From: Porticoccaceae bacterium
GTDB taxonomy: Bacteria > Pseudomonadota > Gammaproteobacteria > Pseudomonadales > Porticoccaceae
Reading direction: 5' to 3'
NCBI GenBank assembly: GCA_029250825.1
Contig: JAQXEN010000039.1
Location: 1-64,000 of the forward strand
DNA: 64,000 nt
Shown: positions 1 to 6,475 of the stretch, piece after piece
Layout of the letters: every line of letters begins with the position of its first letter
Position numbering within the stretch: the first letter of the stretch is position 1
Position numbers and translations under genes: made by a program
The notes under the pieces: model-generated
Told to the model about the DNA's origin: nothing
Databases searched by the model: none
Seen by the model: only the letters and a program-made list of their open reading frames with translations

Positions 1-843
1 AACCCAGACGATGACAACGCCATGCTGCGAATTATCAACACCCCGCGCAGACAGATAGGCCCTACCACCTTAGAAAAACTTGGTGAGTATTCCAATAAAC
101 GCACCTTGTCACTCTACGACGCCATCGACGAAGTCGGCCTCACCGCCACCATGCCAGCCAATAGTTTGGAGCGCCTAAAACGCTTTAAACACTGGGTGCA
201 AAATATCAATCGCAATGTCTATAACGGCAAACCCATTGAAGCCATCAATGAAATGCTCGACGATATCGAATATCTCGACTGGCTAAAGCAAAACGCCAGC
301 AGCGACCATGTAGCTCACAAGCGATGGGACAATGTGCAGTTTTTGCTCAAGCAATTGGCACAGGTGCTAAAGAACGATGAGACCCCCACAGACGAAGAGA
401 AAGGCGACACTAAAATTGAAAATGCCATCTCCAAACTGATCCTCAGAGATCTGCTAGACCGCGAAAAAGAAGAATCGGCGGATGATAAAGTCCAACTGAT
501 GACACTGCATGCAGCCAAGGGGTTAGAGTTTTTACATGTGTTTATGGTGGGTATGGAGGAAGATATTCTGCCCCATAAAAACAGTGTTGAAGGTGGCGCA
601 ATTGAAGAAGAGCGGCGTCTTGCCTATGTGGGTATTACACGGGCGCAGCGCACGCTGACTATGACCAGTGCAAGACAGCGGACGCAGTTTGGGGATACCT
701 CGCCAACTACGCCGAGTCGCTTTGTAGATGAGTTGCCGGAGGATGATCTGGTGCGGATTGGCGGTGGTGTTGAGATGAGTAAGGAAGAGAATCAGGCTAA
801 GGGTGAGGAGTCATTGGCGGCGTTGAAGTCGTTGTTTGGGTGA
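1..843 (+). CDS. rep: ATP-dependent DNA helicase Rep, 3' part (cut by window start)
   Basis: This is the C-terminal ~280 residues of a superfamily 1A 3'-5' helicase that helps replication forks pass bound proteins. The frame is open from base 1, so the ATG at 22 is internal and the gene begins outside the window. Visible landmarks are NPDDDNAMLRIINTPRR (2A domain), VQLMTLHAAKGLEF (motif V) and EEERRLAYVGITRAQ (motif VI), which matches Rep better than UvrD. The tail is short and ends at a TGA at 841-843. It lies 77 bp from the CRISPR array, on the strand opposite to the cas genes. The family call is firm; Rep rather than UvrD is inferred from similarity of these motifs. Confidence 0.88.
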   Translation, partial: NPDDDNAMLRIINTPRRQIGPTTLEKLGEYSNKRTLSLYDAIDEVGLTATMPANSLERLKRFKHWVQNINRNVYNGKPIEAINEMLDDIEYLDWLKQNASSDHVAHKRWDNVQFLLKQLAQVLKNDETPTDEEKGDTKIENAISKLILRDLLDREKEESADDKVQLMTLHAAKGLEFLHVFMVGMEEDILPHKNSVEGGAIEEERRLAYVGITRAQRTLTMTSARQRTQFGDTSPTTPSRFVDELPEDDLVRIGGGVEMSKEENQAKGEESLAALKSLFG

Positions 844-847
844 GCTC

Positions 848-912
848 CCCACTTGTGATCCTGACAGAGCAAAGCGTTGAGGGATCTAACGATCTCTGCA
901 AGCGGGATATCC
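848..912. repeat. degraded palindromic intergenic element next to the CRISPR array
   Basis: The stretch contains cctgacagagcaaagcg, then gagggatct, then a partial reverse copy gatctctgcaagcgggat. The same words (tgtcgggatgaca, gagatccctc, gcaaagagggatct) occur at 5640-5675 and 5846-5922. This looks like a decayed copy of a dispersed, non-coding palindromic element. It fills almost the whole gap between rep and the first CRISPR repeat, so no room is left for a conventional leader on this side. Confidence 0.45.
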
Positions 913-919
913 ATTCGAT

Positions 920-2011
920 TGCGACGGAAACGATCCCATTCCGTCAGGCTATACTCACAAAGTCAGCTATTCCCAGCCCACTGGTGTTGTAGCTTCCGAT
1001 CCCACTCCGTCAGGCTATACTTTAACTACCCGAGCATTGGCTAACGGTTTAGTTGTAGCTTCCGATCCCACTCCGTCAGGCTATACTTAGCGCGGTGTAC
1101 TGAGATATCCCCATAGCGTTGTAGCTTCCGATCCCACTCCGTCAGGCTATACTCTAGATGAGCCAAGACTGGACAGCTAACTCGTTGTAGCTTCCGATCC
1201 CACTCCGTCAGGCTATACTTGACGAGGTGCAGGGTGTTCGCGAGTTTGGGTTGTAGCTTCCGATCCCACTCCGTCAGGCTATACTTGACTTTGAGGTTGG
1301 CGATGCATTTACTCTGTTGTAGCTTCCGATCCCACTCCGTCAGGCTATACTGATCTATTTTGTCTGACTTGGCTAAGACTAGTTGTAGCTTCCGATCCCA
1401 CTCCGTCAGGCTATACTCTAGTCTGTAATTTCACCCCTCAAGATTTCGTTGTAGCTTCCGATCCCACTCCGTCAGGCTATACTTCAGCTCGCCGAACTAT
1501 GGCTGGTGCTGCAGTTGTAGCTTCCGATCCCACTCCGTCAGGCTATACTAGCAATACCGTTATTCAAGGCGGAACTTTAGTTGTAGCTTCCGATCCCACT
1601 CCGTAAGGCTATACTCAAAATATTGGCTTGGTCGGCGCCTGCCTGGTTGTAGCTTCCGATCCCACTCCGTAAGGCTATACTCAAAATATTGGCTTGGTCG
1701 GCGCCTGCCTGGTTGTAGCTTCCGATCCCACTCCGTCAGGCTATACTATAGGTGTAGTACTGGGTTGCGTCGGCTAGGTTGTAGCTTCCGATCCCACTCC
1801 GTCAGGCTATACTCACCAAAACAAACCCCAACGCTGCCGCCGAGTTGTAGCTTCCGATCCCACTCCGTCAGGCTATACTCAAGGAAGACTCATTCGAGTT
1901 GTCCAGCCCGTTGTAGCTTCCGATCCCACTCCGTCAGGCTATACTTGCATTAGCTTGATGCTCGGGCGTGAATGAGTTGTAGCTTCCGATCCCACTCCGT
2001 CAGGCTATACT
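920..2011 (+). CRISPR. Type II-C CRISPR array, 17 repeats and 16 spacers
   Basis: Repeats are 36 bp, begin GTTGTAGCTTCC and end GTCAGGCTATACT. Spacers are exactly 30 bp, giving a strict 66-bp period (repeat starts at 986, 1052, 1118 and so on to 1976). The first repeat (920-955) has a scrambled 5' third plus one change and is the degenerate end. The two repeats at 1580 and 1646 share a C-to-A change at position 26, and the 30-bp spacers following them are identical, so there are 15 different spacers. The repeat shares its first nine bases (GTTGTAGCT) and its 3' -10-like end with the Neisseria meningitidis II-C repeat. That supports the plus orientation and transcription from promoters inside each repeat. 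No spacer match was noticed elsewhere in the window. Confidence 0.97.
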
Positions 2012-2021
2012 ACAAACCACA

Positions 2022-2057
2022 TAACCCACTGATATTAAAAACAATATCAGTGGGTTA
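2022..2057. terminator. perfect 15-bp hairpin between array and cas2
   Basis: taacccactgatatt (2022-2036) and aatatcagtgggtta (2043-2057) form a perfect 15-bp stem with a 6-nt loop (aaaaac). It starts 10 bp after the last CRISPR repeat and ends about 20 bp from the cas2 stop, where transcripts from the array (plus) and the cas genes (minus) would converge. There is no strong T-tract on either side, so an intrinsic terminator, an RNA 3' end stabiliser or an array boundary structure are all possible. Confidence 0.5.
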
Positions 2058-2077
2058 CTGTGATAAAAATTGATCAT

Positions 2078-2410
2078 TTATAGCAATACCAACTGCTGAG
2101 AATTCACTTTTTTCTCATGAATTGTCGCTTCACCTACCCATAAACGCATCCGAGAAAACTGCTTATCGGTAAGCACAAGTGTTCTAATAGACCCTTCTGG
2201 GGGCAATTCACTTTCCATTCGTTTCAGATGTTTTTCTACATTTTCAAGTCCATTACACAATCGACTGTAGATAGAAAACTGCAGCATGTTATATCCATCT
2301 CTCAATAAAAAACTTCTAAATCTCATGTAATTACGCCGATCTTGTTTACCAGTAACCGGCAAGTCAAAAAATACAATTAGTCGCATGAATTTCTGCTTCC
2401 AACAATACAT
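2078..2410 (-). CDS. cas2: CRISPR-associated endoribonuclease/integration protein Cas2
   Basis: Cas2 forms the central dimer of the Cas1-Cas2 spacer integrase. The 110-residue protein has the ferredoxin-like beta-1 strand with the conserved acid, MRLIVFFDLPV, followed by a helix rich in Arg and FLLRDGYNMLQFSIYSRL. Size and motif fit type II Cas2 (about 100-110 aa). The first Met gives an 8-residue leader (MYCWKQKF) before MRLIVFF. Other II-C Cas2 proteins have similar short leaders, so 2410 is kept, with Met9 (2386) as an alternative. It starts 12 bp after the cas1 stop, in the order cas9-cas1-cas2. No truncation is seen, so it is probably functional as a protein even though cas9 is broken. 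Confidence 0.93.
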   Translation of the reverse strand: MYCWKQKFMRLIVFFDLPVTGKQDRRNYMRFRSFLLRDGYNMLQFSIYSRLCNGLENVEKHLKRMESELPPEGSIRTLVLTDKQFSRMRLWVGEATIHEKKVNSQQLVLL

Positions 2411-2422
2411 GGAAATCTCACA

Positions 2423-3379
2423 TCAACTTAACGCTTTAAGCGCAGGTGGAAACAAAGGCTCAGGAAGTTTCAGAAGTTCAATCTCTTTGTTCTTAAAAGC
2501 GGAAACTAAACTTTTGACACATAACCGGACTGCAGATTGCAGAGTATGGTTTTCGTCTTGAATTCTCACCTGCAGCTGTAAAACCTGCGTTAGTGACGCC
2601 CGGTCGTCCTTAGATAGTCCCAACAGCTCTCCAAAGTCAGTGGTTACGGCCCCATCTGCGGAAGTCAGACCAATTATACCAATCGCCCAACTATCCATAA
2701 TTGCTCGAAAAGGCTCTATCAGGTCATCAGCGAGATTGAAGCTATTGAGCTCATTTGTATGATGAATTCCTAAAGCAGGGTGTAGACCAAAAGCAGTTAA
2801 TTCTCTGGCGATAGCAGCCCTAACAACAGAATATCCATAGTTCAACGCGGCGTTAATATATCCATCATCATGACGCTTAAAATCAGTAAATAATGAGGAA
2901 AAGTAGAGTCTTGCAGCTGTGGCTTCACAATTGCTCTGGTCACCCGAATTGACTGATTTTGCAAGGTGAAATAGACGATTAACCCCGGCCACTTTTTGCC
3001 AACTCAAAACACCTGCCTGATTGATGATCTTTTGACAAACCACTTTCTGCCACAGGCGTTTTTTAAATGGCTTACTAATTTCAATTTGTAATTTCAAAAC
3101 AGATAACTGCCTACTGTGCTGACATATTGGCAGTAGCAAACCATTAGGATGATGCTGTTCATCACAGGTCAACATCAGAATGTTGTTGGCAGCTAGCTGC
3201 GAAAGCAAACTTCCAGTAAGCGTCGTCTTTAAACACTCTAGTGTGATAGAGGCAATATCCTCTAGCGGTATTGTCAGCGCTTGACCATCTTGCTCACAAT
3301 GGAATTGGGAGCGCTTCACTGAGAGTCGAGCGGTTTTTGTGATGAGCAGATTATGCCAACCCAAGACGATCGCTCCCAC
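2423..3379 (-). CDS. cas1: CRISPR-associated endonuclease/integrase Cas1 (type II)
   Basis: This is the metal-dependent integrase that inserts spacers into the array. The 318-aa protein has the N-terminal beta domain (LLITKTARLSVKRSQFHCE) and a helical C-terminal lobe. The latter carries AALNYGYSVVRAAIARELTAFGLHPALGIHH, FNLADDLIEPFRAIMD and a later acidic segment, which supply the conserved Glu, His and Asp ligands. Length is as usual for type II Cas1 (about 290-320). The apparent start is GTG; a TTG five codons later (LGWHNLL) fits many homologues equally well. Its 5' end overlaps the cas9 stump by 29 bp, so the original cas9-cas1 coupling is preserved. Confidence 0.95.
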   Translation of the reverse strand: MGAIVLGWHNLLITKTARLSVKRSQFHCEQDGQALTIPLEDIASITLECLKTTLTGSLLSQLAANNILMLTCDEQHHPNGLLLPICQHSRQLSVLKLQIEISKPFKKRLWQKVVCQKIINQAGVLSWQKVAGVNRLFHLAKSVNSGDQSNCEATAARLYFSSLFTDFKRHDDGYINAALNYGYSVVRAAIARELTAFGLHPALGIHHTNELNSFNLADDLIEPFRAIMDSWAIGIIGLTSADGAVTTDFGELLGLSKDDRASLTQVLQLQVRIQDENHTLQSAVRLCVKSLVSAFKNKEIELLKLPEPLFPPALKALS

Positions 3380-4166
3380 ATCGAACTCGGCTAATAGAAC
3401 CTAACATATCGACCTCATATTTGTGAAAATGCTCGAGTCCCGCTTTTACTCCAATTCCTTTAATTTCCCTCTCACCTTTTTCACGCATCTTGGTGAGCTT
3501 CGTTTTACTGATCCAACTATTTTCACGAGATGGTAATGATCTATCGGGGTAAGTGATATTTATTGCCGCGGTATTACTGTGACAACCTGAATAATAACCG
3601 AGTAATAAACCCTTTTTCTTGTGCTTAATTTCAATTAAATCATTACGATGAAGACTGAAACAAAATCGATAATTATCATCCATAATAGGCCAATCTTTTT
3701 TAGCCTTTGCGGCGGTAATAGCACGACTTGGTAAATCCGGTTGGGCACGATCTGCTACATAGATGGGTACCAAATAGTACTGTCCATTCCTCTCAAAAAC
3801 ATCAGTACGGATCATACTTTCGTGAGCAGAAATACCATAATTTATAAGCACGCCATCATTCATAGGTATACGAAGTTTGACGCTATACACTGGTGGACAC
3901 ACTTTACCTAGCTGGTTACTTTTGACTCCAGTTGGCATATAAAATGTTTCCTGAAAAGCTTCTTTGCTTTTTCCCCCAAACCTTTGAAGCTGCTCTTTTA
4001 AAGCCGTATAAAGTGGTAAATTACGTTCTTTATCATGCAGGGTTTCTAAATTTTGGAGTGTAAGGCCCTCTAAGCGCGTCTTAACTACAGCATAACCCTG
4101 ATCAAGATGCTTAGCCGAACGAACAGTTTCCTGATGAGCCGCACCACCTATCTTGCGGTAAGGCAT
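3351..4166 (-). pseudogene. cas9: Cas9 remnant (type II-C), C-terminal WED/PAM-interacting part only
   Basis: The 271 residues align with the last quarter of II-C Cas9 (N. meningitidis Cas9 is about 1,080 aa). Landmarks are SRMPYRKIGGAAHQETVRSAK, YYLVPIYVAD, DDNYRFCFSLHRNDLIEI and GIGVKAGLEHFHKYEVDMLGSISRVR. These belong to the WED and PAM-interacting domains. RuvC-I, the bridge helix, the REC lobe, RuvC-II, HNH and the RuvC-III HHALDA-type motif are all absent. The Cas9 frame actually continues upstream of the ATG (EYVENEVFVSR) to about 4204, where it runs into glxB, so the 5' side was removed by a rearrangement rather than by a stop. The ATG at 4166 lacks a good ribosome-binding site. Cleavage is impossible; whether the fragment is made or helps PAM selection is unknown. 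Confidence 0.93.
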
Positions 4167-4188
4167 TCGGGAGACAAAAACCTCATTT

Positions 4189-4776
4189 TCAACATATTCC
4201 CTGACGTTTTAATTCTTCGCGCATGCGGTTGTGGTTAGAGAATGACCCGTTGTGTACCAGACAGAGATCCTCCCCCGTGGTGAATGGATGGGATCCCTCG
4301 GTTGAAACTGATGACTCGGTGGCCATTCGGGTGTGCCCAATAATATGACTGCCCTGCATTCCTTTCAGATTAAAGGTGTCAGCAATCGCTTGAGGCAGAC
4401 CGACTTCTTTTAGAATTTCGATGGAACGGCCAGCACTATGCACCAAGATATCGGGGTCTTGCTGGGCGAAAAAGTCTTCGGCAACTTCTGCACTGGTGGC
4501 CAATTTAAAAACCGCAACGTTGGCATTTTGGGAGAATTCCACTTGAACGCCGAGGCTGGCTTGGGCTTTTTCTGCGAGAGCTGCCCAAGAATAGTCCGGA
4601 CTATTGTGCGCCAGAGTTAGCTTCACTGAGCCTTGGGGAACTTCATCACCATAAATAGCAAAGCCTGCACTATCGGGACCGCGATCTGTCATGGCAATCA
4701 GCATAGGAGTAAACAGTTCGCCAATCTGCGCTTCGAGTGCTGTGCTTTTTAGATAAAGTCCTACAATTCCACACAT
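4189..4776 (-). pseudogene. glxB: Truncated class II glutamine amidotransferase (GlxB-like)
   Basis: This encodes the N-terminal Ntn-hydrolase domain that releases ammonia from glutamine, as in the GlxB/MgsA subunits of glutamate-synthase-like or N-methylglutamate-synthase-like complexes. The start at 4776 places the catalytic Cys at residue 2 (MCGIVGLYLK). DRGPDSAGFAIYGDE, GHTRMATESSVSTEGSHPF and LVHNGSFSNHN are intact. Homologues continue for roughly another 100 residues after SNHNRMREELKRQGI, but here the frame ends at Cys-stop exactly where Cas9 sequence begins. The expected partners (glxC, glxD, a glnT-type synthetase) are missing. A ribosome-binding site (ggagc) precedes the ATG. It is divergent from the XRE-cupin gene, the usual regulator of such operons. 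Confidence 0.82.
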
Positions 4777-4833
4777 GGTGATTACAGCTCCTATGCCTTT
4801 CAAAGTTTCTTGATAAGAATTATTTATTCTCAA

Positions 4834-5035
4834 AAGGAATAATTAAAAGTCTAGCAGCAATATTCTTATCCGTAGGCTTATTTTTGGCTAATTTCTTATA
4901 GATTGTTAAGTGATTGATTTATATAGGGCTAATAGCCTATATTTCCTACAGGGAATATTAAATCACTGTGGTTTGTCTAAATCAGTCTGGCTTTAACCTA
5001 GTCATCCACCAACACTCTTAAAGGGAGCCGTTTTA
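4834..5035. promoter_or_regulatory. divergent glxB / XRE-cupin regulatory region with inverted repeats
   Basis: About 200 bp of AT-rich DNA separates the two divergent genes. It contains the inverted repeat atatagg (4921-4927) / cctatat (4936-4942), directly followed by a second imperfect one, atttcc-tacag-ggaatat (about 4940-4957). Spacing and symmetry are what one expects for operators of the adjacent HTH-cupin protein, but binding is inferred only. An aagggag ribosome-binding site (5021-5027) sits 8 nt before the GTG of the regulator. Confidence 0.4.
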
Positions 5036-5632
5036 GTGCCCGATATCACTGATAAACAGTTTGGCTTAGATGAGTTTATTGCCATGAAGGTTAAGAAGGC
5101 GCGAATCGATGAGGGGCTGAAAATTGCCGATGTGACGCGTATTTCTAGGATCAGTCAGGGCATGATAAGCAAGATTGAGAATGCTCAGGTTTCCACCAGC
5201 CTTGAGACGTTGAATCGACTCTGCTCGGCTATTGGTCTACCTATTTCGAATCTATTCAGTGATTTTGAGCGGCCGGATGGTGGTGCTCAGTTTACTAGGG
5301 CTGGAGAGGGTTTGGAGGTTGTGCGCCGAGGCACGGATAAGGGTCATACCTATCATTTGCTGACCTATCATCGCGGCAGCAAGAAAGCCTTTGAGCCGTT
5401 TTTGGTGACGATGGATGATCTGTCAGAGGTGTTTCCGACTTTCTCGCATCCTGGTGAGGAGTTTATCTATGTGCTGGAGGGGAAACTATCTTATCGCCAT
5501 GGCAATCATATTTATGAGATGGCCGCGGGGGATAGTTTGACCTTTGATGGAGAGATTCCCCACGGGCCTGAGACTTTGGTTGAGGTGCCGATTAAGCTGC
5601 TGTCGATGATTAATTATTCAGGGGCTGGGTAG
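5036..5632 (+). CDS. XRE-family transcriptional regulator with C-terminal cupin sensor
   Basis: The 198-residue protein has an HTH_3 domain at about residues 14-70 (VKKARIDEGLKIADVTRISRIS, then GMISKIENAQVSTSLETLNRLCSAIG). A cupin_2 barrel follows at about 115-190 (HPGEEFIYVLEGKLSYRHGNH, then GDSLTFDGEIPHGPE), with possible metal or ligand-binding His and Glu residues. Proteins of this build normally sit divergent from glxB/glxC/glxD/glnT-type glutamine amidotransferase operons or polyamine and amino-acid genes and act as local repressors or activators. Here it faces only the truncated glxB, so its main target operon has probably been lost. The start is GTG with a good ribosome-binding site. 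Confidence 0.85.
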   Translation: MPDITDKQFGLDEFIAMKVKKARIDEGLKIADVTRISRISQGMISKIENAQVSTSLETLNRLCSAIGLPISNLFSDFERPDGGAQFTRAGEGLEVVRRGTDKGHTYHLLTYHRGSKKAFEPFLVTMDDLSEVFPTFSHPGEEFIYVLEGKLSYRHGNHIYEMAAGDSLTFDGEIPHGPETLVEVPIKLLSMINYSGAG

Positions 5633-5735
5633 GCTGGGGGAGATCCCTCGTCGCTTTGCTCTGAAGGGATAACAGAATATGGTGGGGGACTGGGAAAGTA
5701 TATGTTGGAGCTAATTAAATTTCTGGAACTCCCTC

Positions 5736-5867
5736 AACTGTTATTTCAAACGCCTTTAACTGTTATTTCGAACGCCTTTAACGGTTATCTCAAACTCCCC
5801 CAACTGTCACCTCAAACTCCCCCAACTGTCATCTCAAACTCCCCCAACTGTCATCTCGAACGCATGT
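5736..5867. repeat. six tandem 22-bp units
   Basis: Units begin at 5736, 5758, 5780, 5802, 5824 and 5846, each starting aactgt or aacggt and all exactly 22 bp. Units 4 and 5 differ by one base. Units 1-2 carry ttatttc..aacgccttt, units 4-5 tca(t/c)ctcaaactccccc, and unit 6 returns to tcatctcgaacgcatgt. Unit 6 is also the left end of the palindromic element at 5846-5922, so the array probably arose by repeated duplication of that end. Confidence 0.85.
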
Positions 5868-5922
5868 GAGAGATCTCGAGATCCCTCTTTGCTCCACTCT
5901 GTCGGGATGACAATTATAATAA
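5846..5922. repeat. palindromic MITE-like intergenic element
   Basis: The left end reads actgtcatctcga and the right end tcgggatgaca, which are imperfect terminal inverted repeats (TGTCATCtCGA against TGTCATCCCGA). The centre contains agagatctc / gagatccctc. It encodes nothing. Related fragments lie at 848-912 and 5640-5675. I cannot assign it to a named repeat family from sequence alone. Confidence 0.5.
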
Positions 5923-6000
5923 GCCTAGTAAGAGGGTTGGGATAACAACGGAATATGGTCGGAACAGAGGGCCTTAGATACAAGGCATAAGACTAACAAA

Positions 6001-6285
6001 CTACAGACTATCGTTTACTCGAATACGCAGTTCTTTACCGGCCTTGAAATAGGGTACGTACTTGCCACTCAGATCAACGGCATCGCCAGTCTTGGGATTG
6101 CGACCTATTCGAGGAGCACGGTAGTGAAGTGAGAAACTGCCAAAACCTCGAATTTCAGTGCGTTGGTTAGTCACCAATGCGTGGGTCATGCGCTCTAATA
6201 TCATCCGTACAGCAAGTTCAACATCCTTGGGCGGAAGCTGGTCTTGGCTGGCGGAGATTTTTTCAATTAGCTCAGATTTAGTCAT
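6001..6285 (-). CDS. ihfB: Integration host factor subunit beta
   Basis: This DNA-bending architectural protein pairs with IhfA. The 94 residues match the family over the full length: [14 protein letters not shown] at the N-terminus, then [27 protein letters not shown], the beta-arm with the intercalating Pro, and [13 protein letters not shown]. The phrase [13 protein letters not shown] distinguishes IHF-beta from HU and IHF-alpha. It lies downstream of rpsA, as in Escherichia and Pseudomonas, but behind the rpsA terminator at 6433-6459, so it probably has its own promoter in the 190-bp gap. Confidence 0.97.
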   Translation of the reverse strand: MTKSELIEKISASQDQLPPKDVELAVRMILERMTHALVTNQRTEIRGFGSFSLHYRAPRIGRNPKTGDAVDLSGKYVPYFKAGKELRIRVNDSL

Positions 6286-6432
6286 GACACCTTCAGAAGT
6301 TTTTACTCACTATTTTTGCTTTGCAACTATACCAATGGATTGCCGAGATGGTATTGCAGATTACTCTTTGATTTTATTGAAGTTTTAGATTTATACAAGC
6401 AAAACATCACCTAATATCATTTTACAGACGAA

Positions 6433-6459
6433 AAAAAGGGTGGCAGAGCCACCCTTTTT
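6433..6459 (-). terminator. Rho-independent terminator of rpsA
   Basis: On the minus strand a stem aaaaagggtggc / gccacccttttt (12 bp including A-T pairs) with a 3-nt loop is followed by a run of seven T. It begins about 17 bp after the rpsA stop codon. The A-tract on the other side makes it potentially bidirectional, but no plus-strand gene needs it. Confidence 0.9.
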
Positions 6460-6475
6460 CGATCTCAGCTGAACA

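Larger units (their letters stand above)
5633..6000. other. gene-free 368-bp intergenic region with dispersed repeats
   Basis: No coding potential is seen. The region holds a partial copy of a palindromic element (about 5640-5675), six 22-bp tandem units (5736-5867) and a complete-looking copy of the element (about 5846-5922). A second short direct repeat pair, gggataaca..gaatatggt, occurs near 5667 and 5940. The region separates the glxB/CRISPR scar from the conserved ihfB-rpsA block. Confidence 0.6.

Noticed and set aside
1765-1953. 62-codon plus-strand open frame with repeated RRLGCSFRSHSVRLYS-like peptide
   Set aside because: It is only the translation of successive CRISPR repeats and spacers.
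956-1975. Self-targeting spacers against genes in this window
   Set aside because: I compared the spacers by eye with the window and saw no matching stretch; a genome-wide search is needed to settle it.
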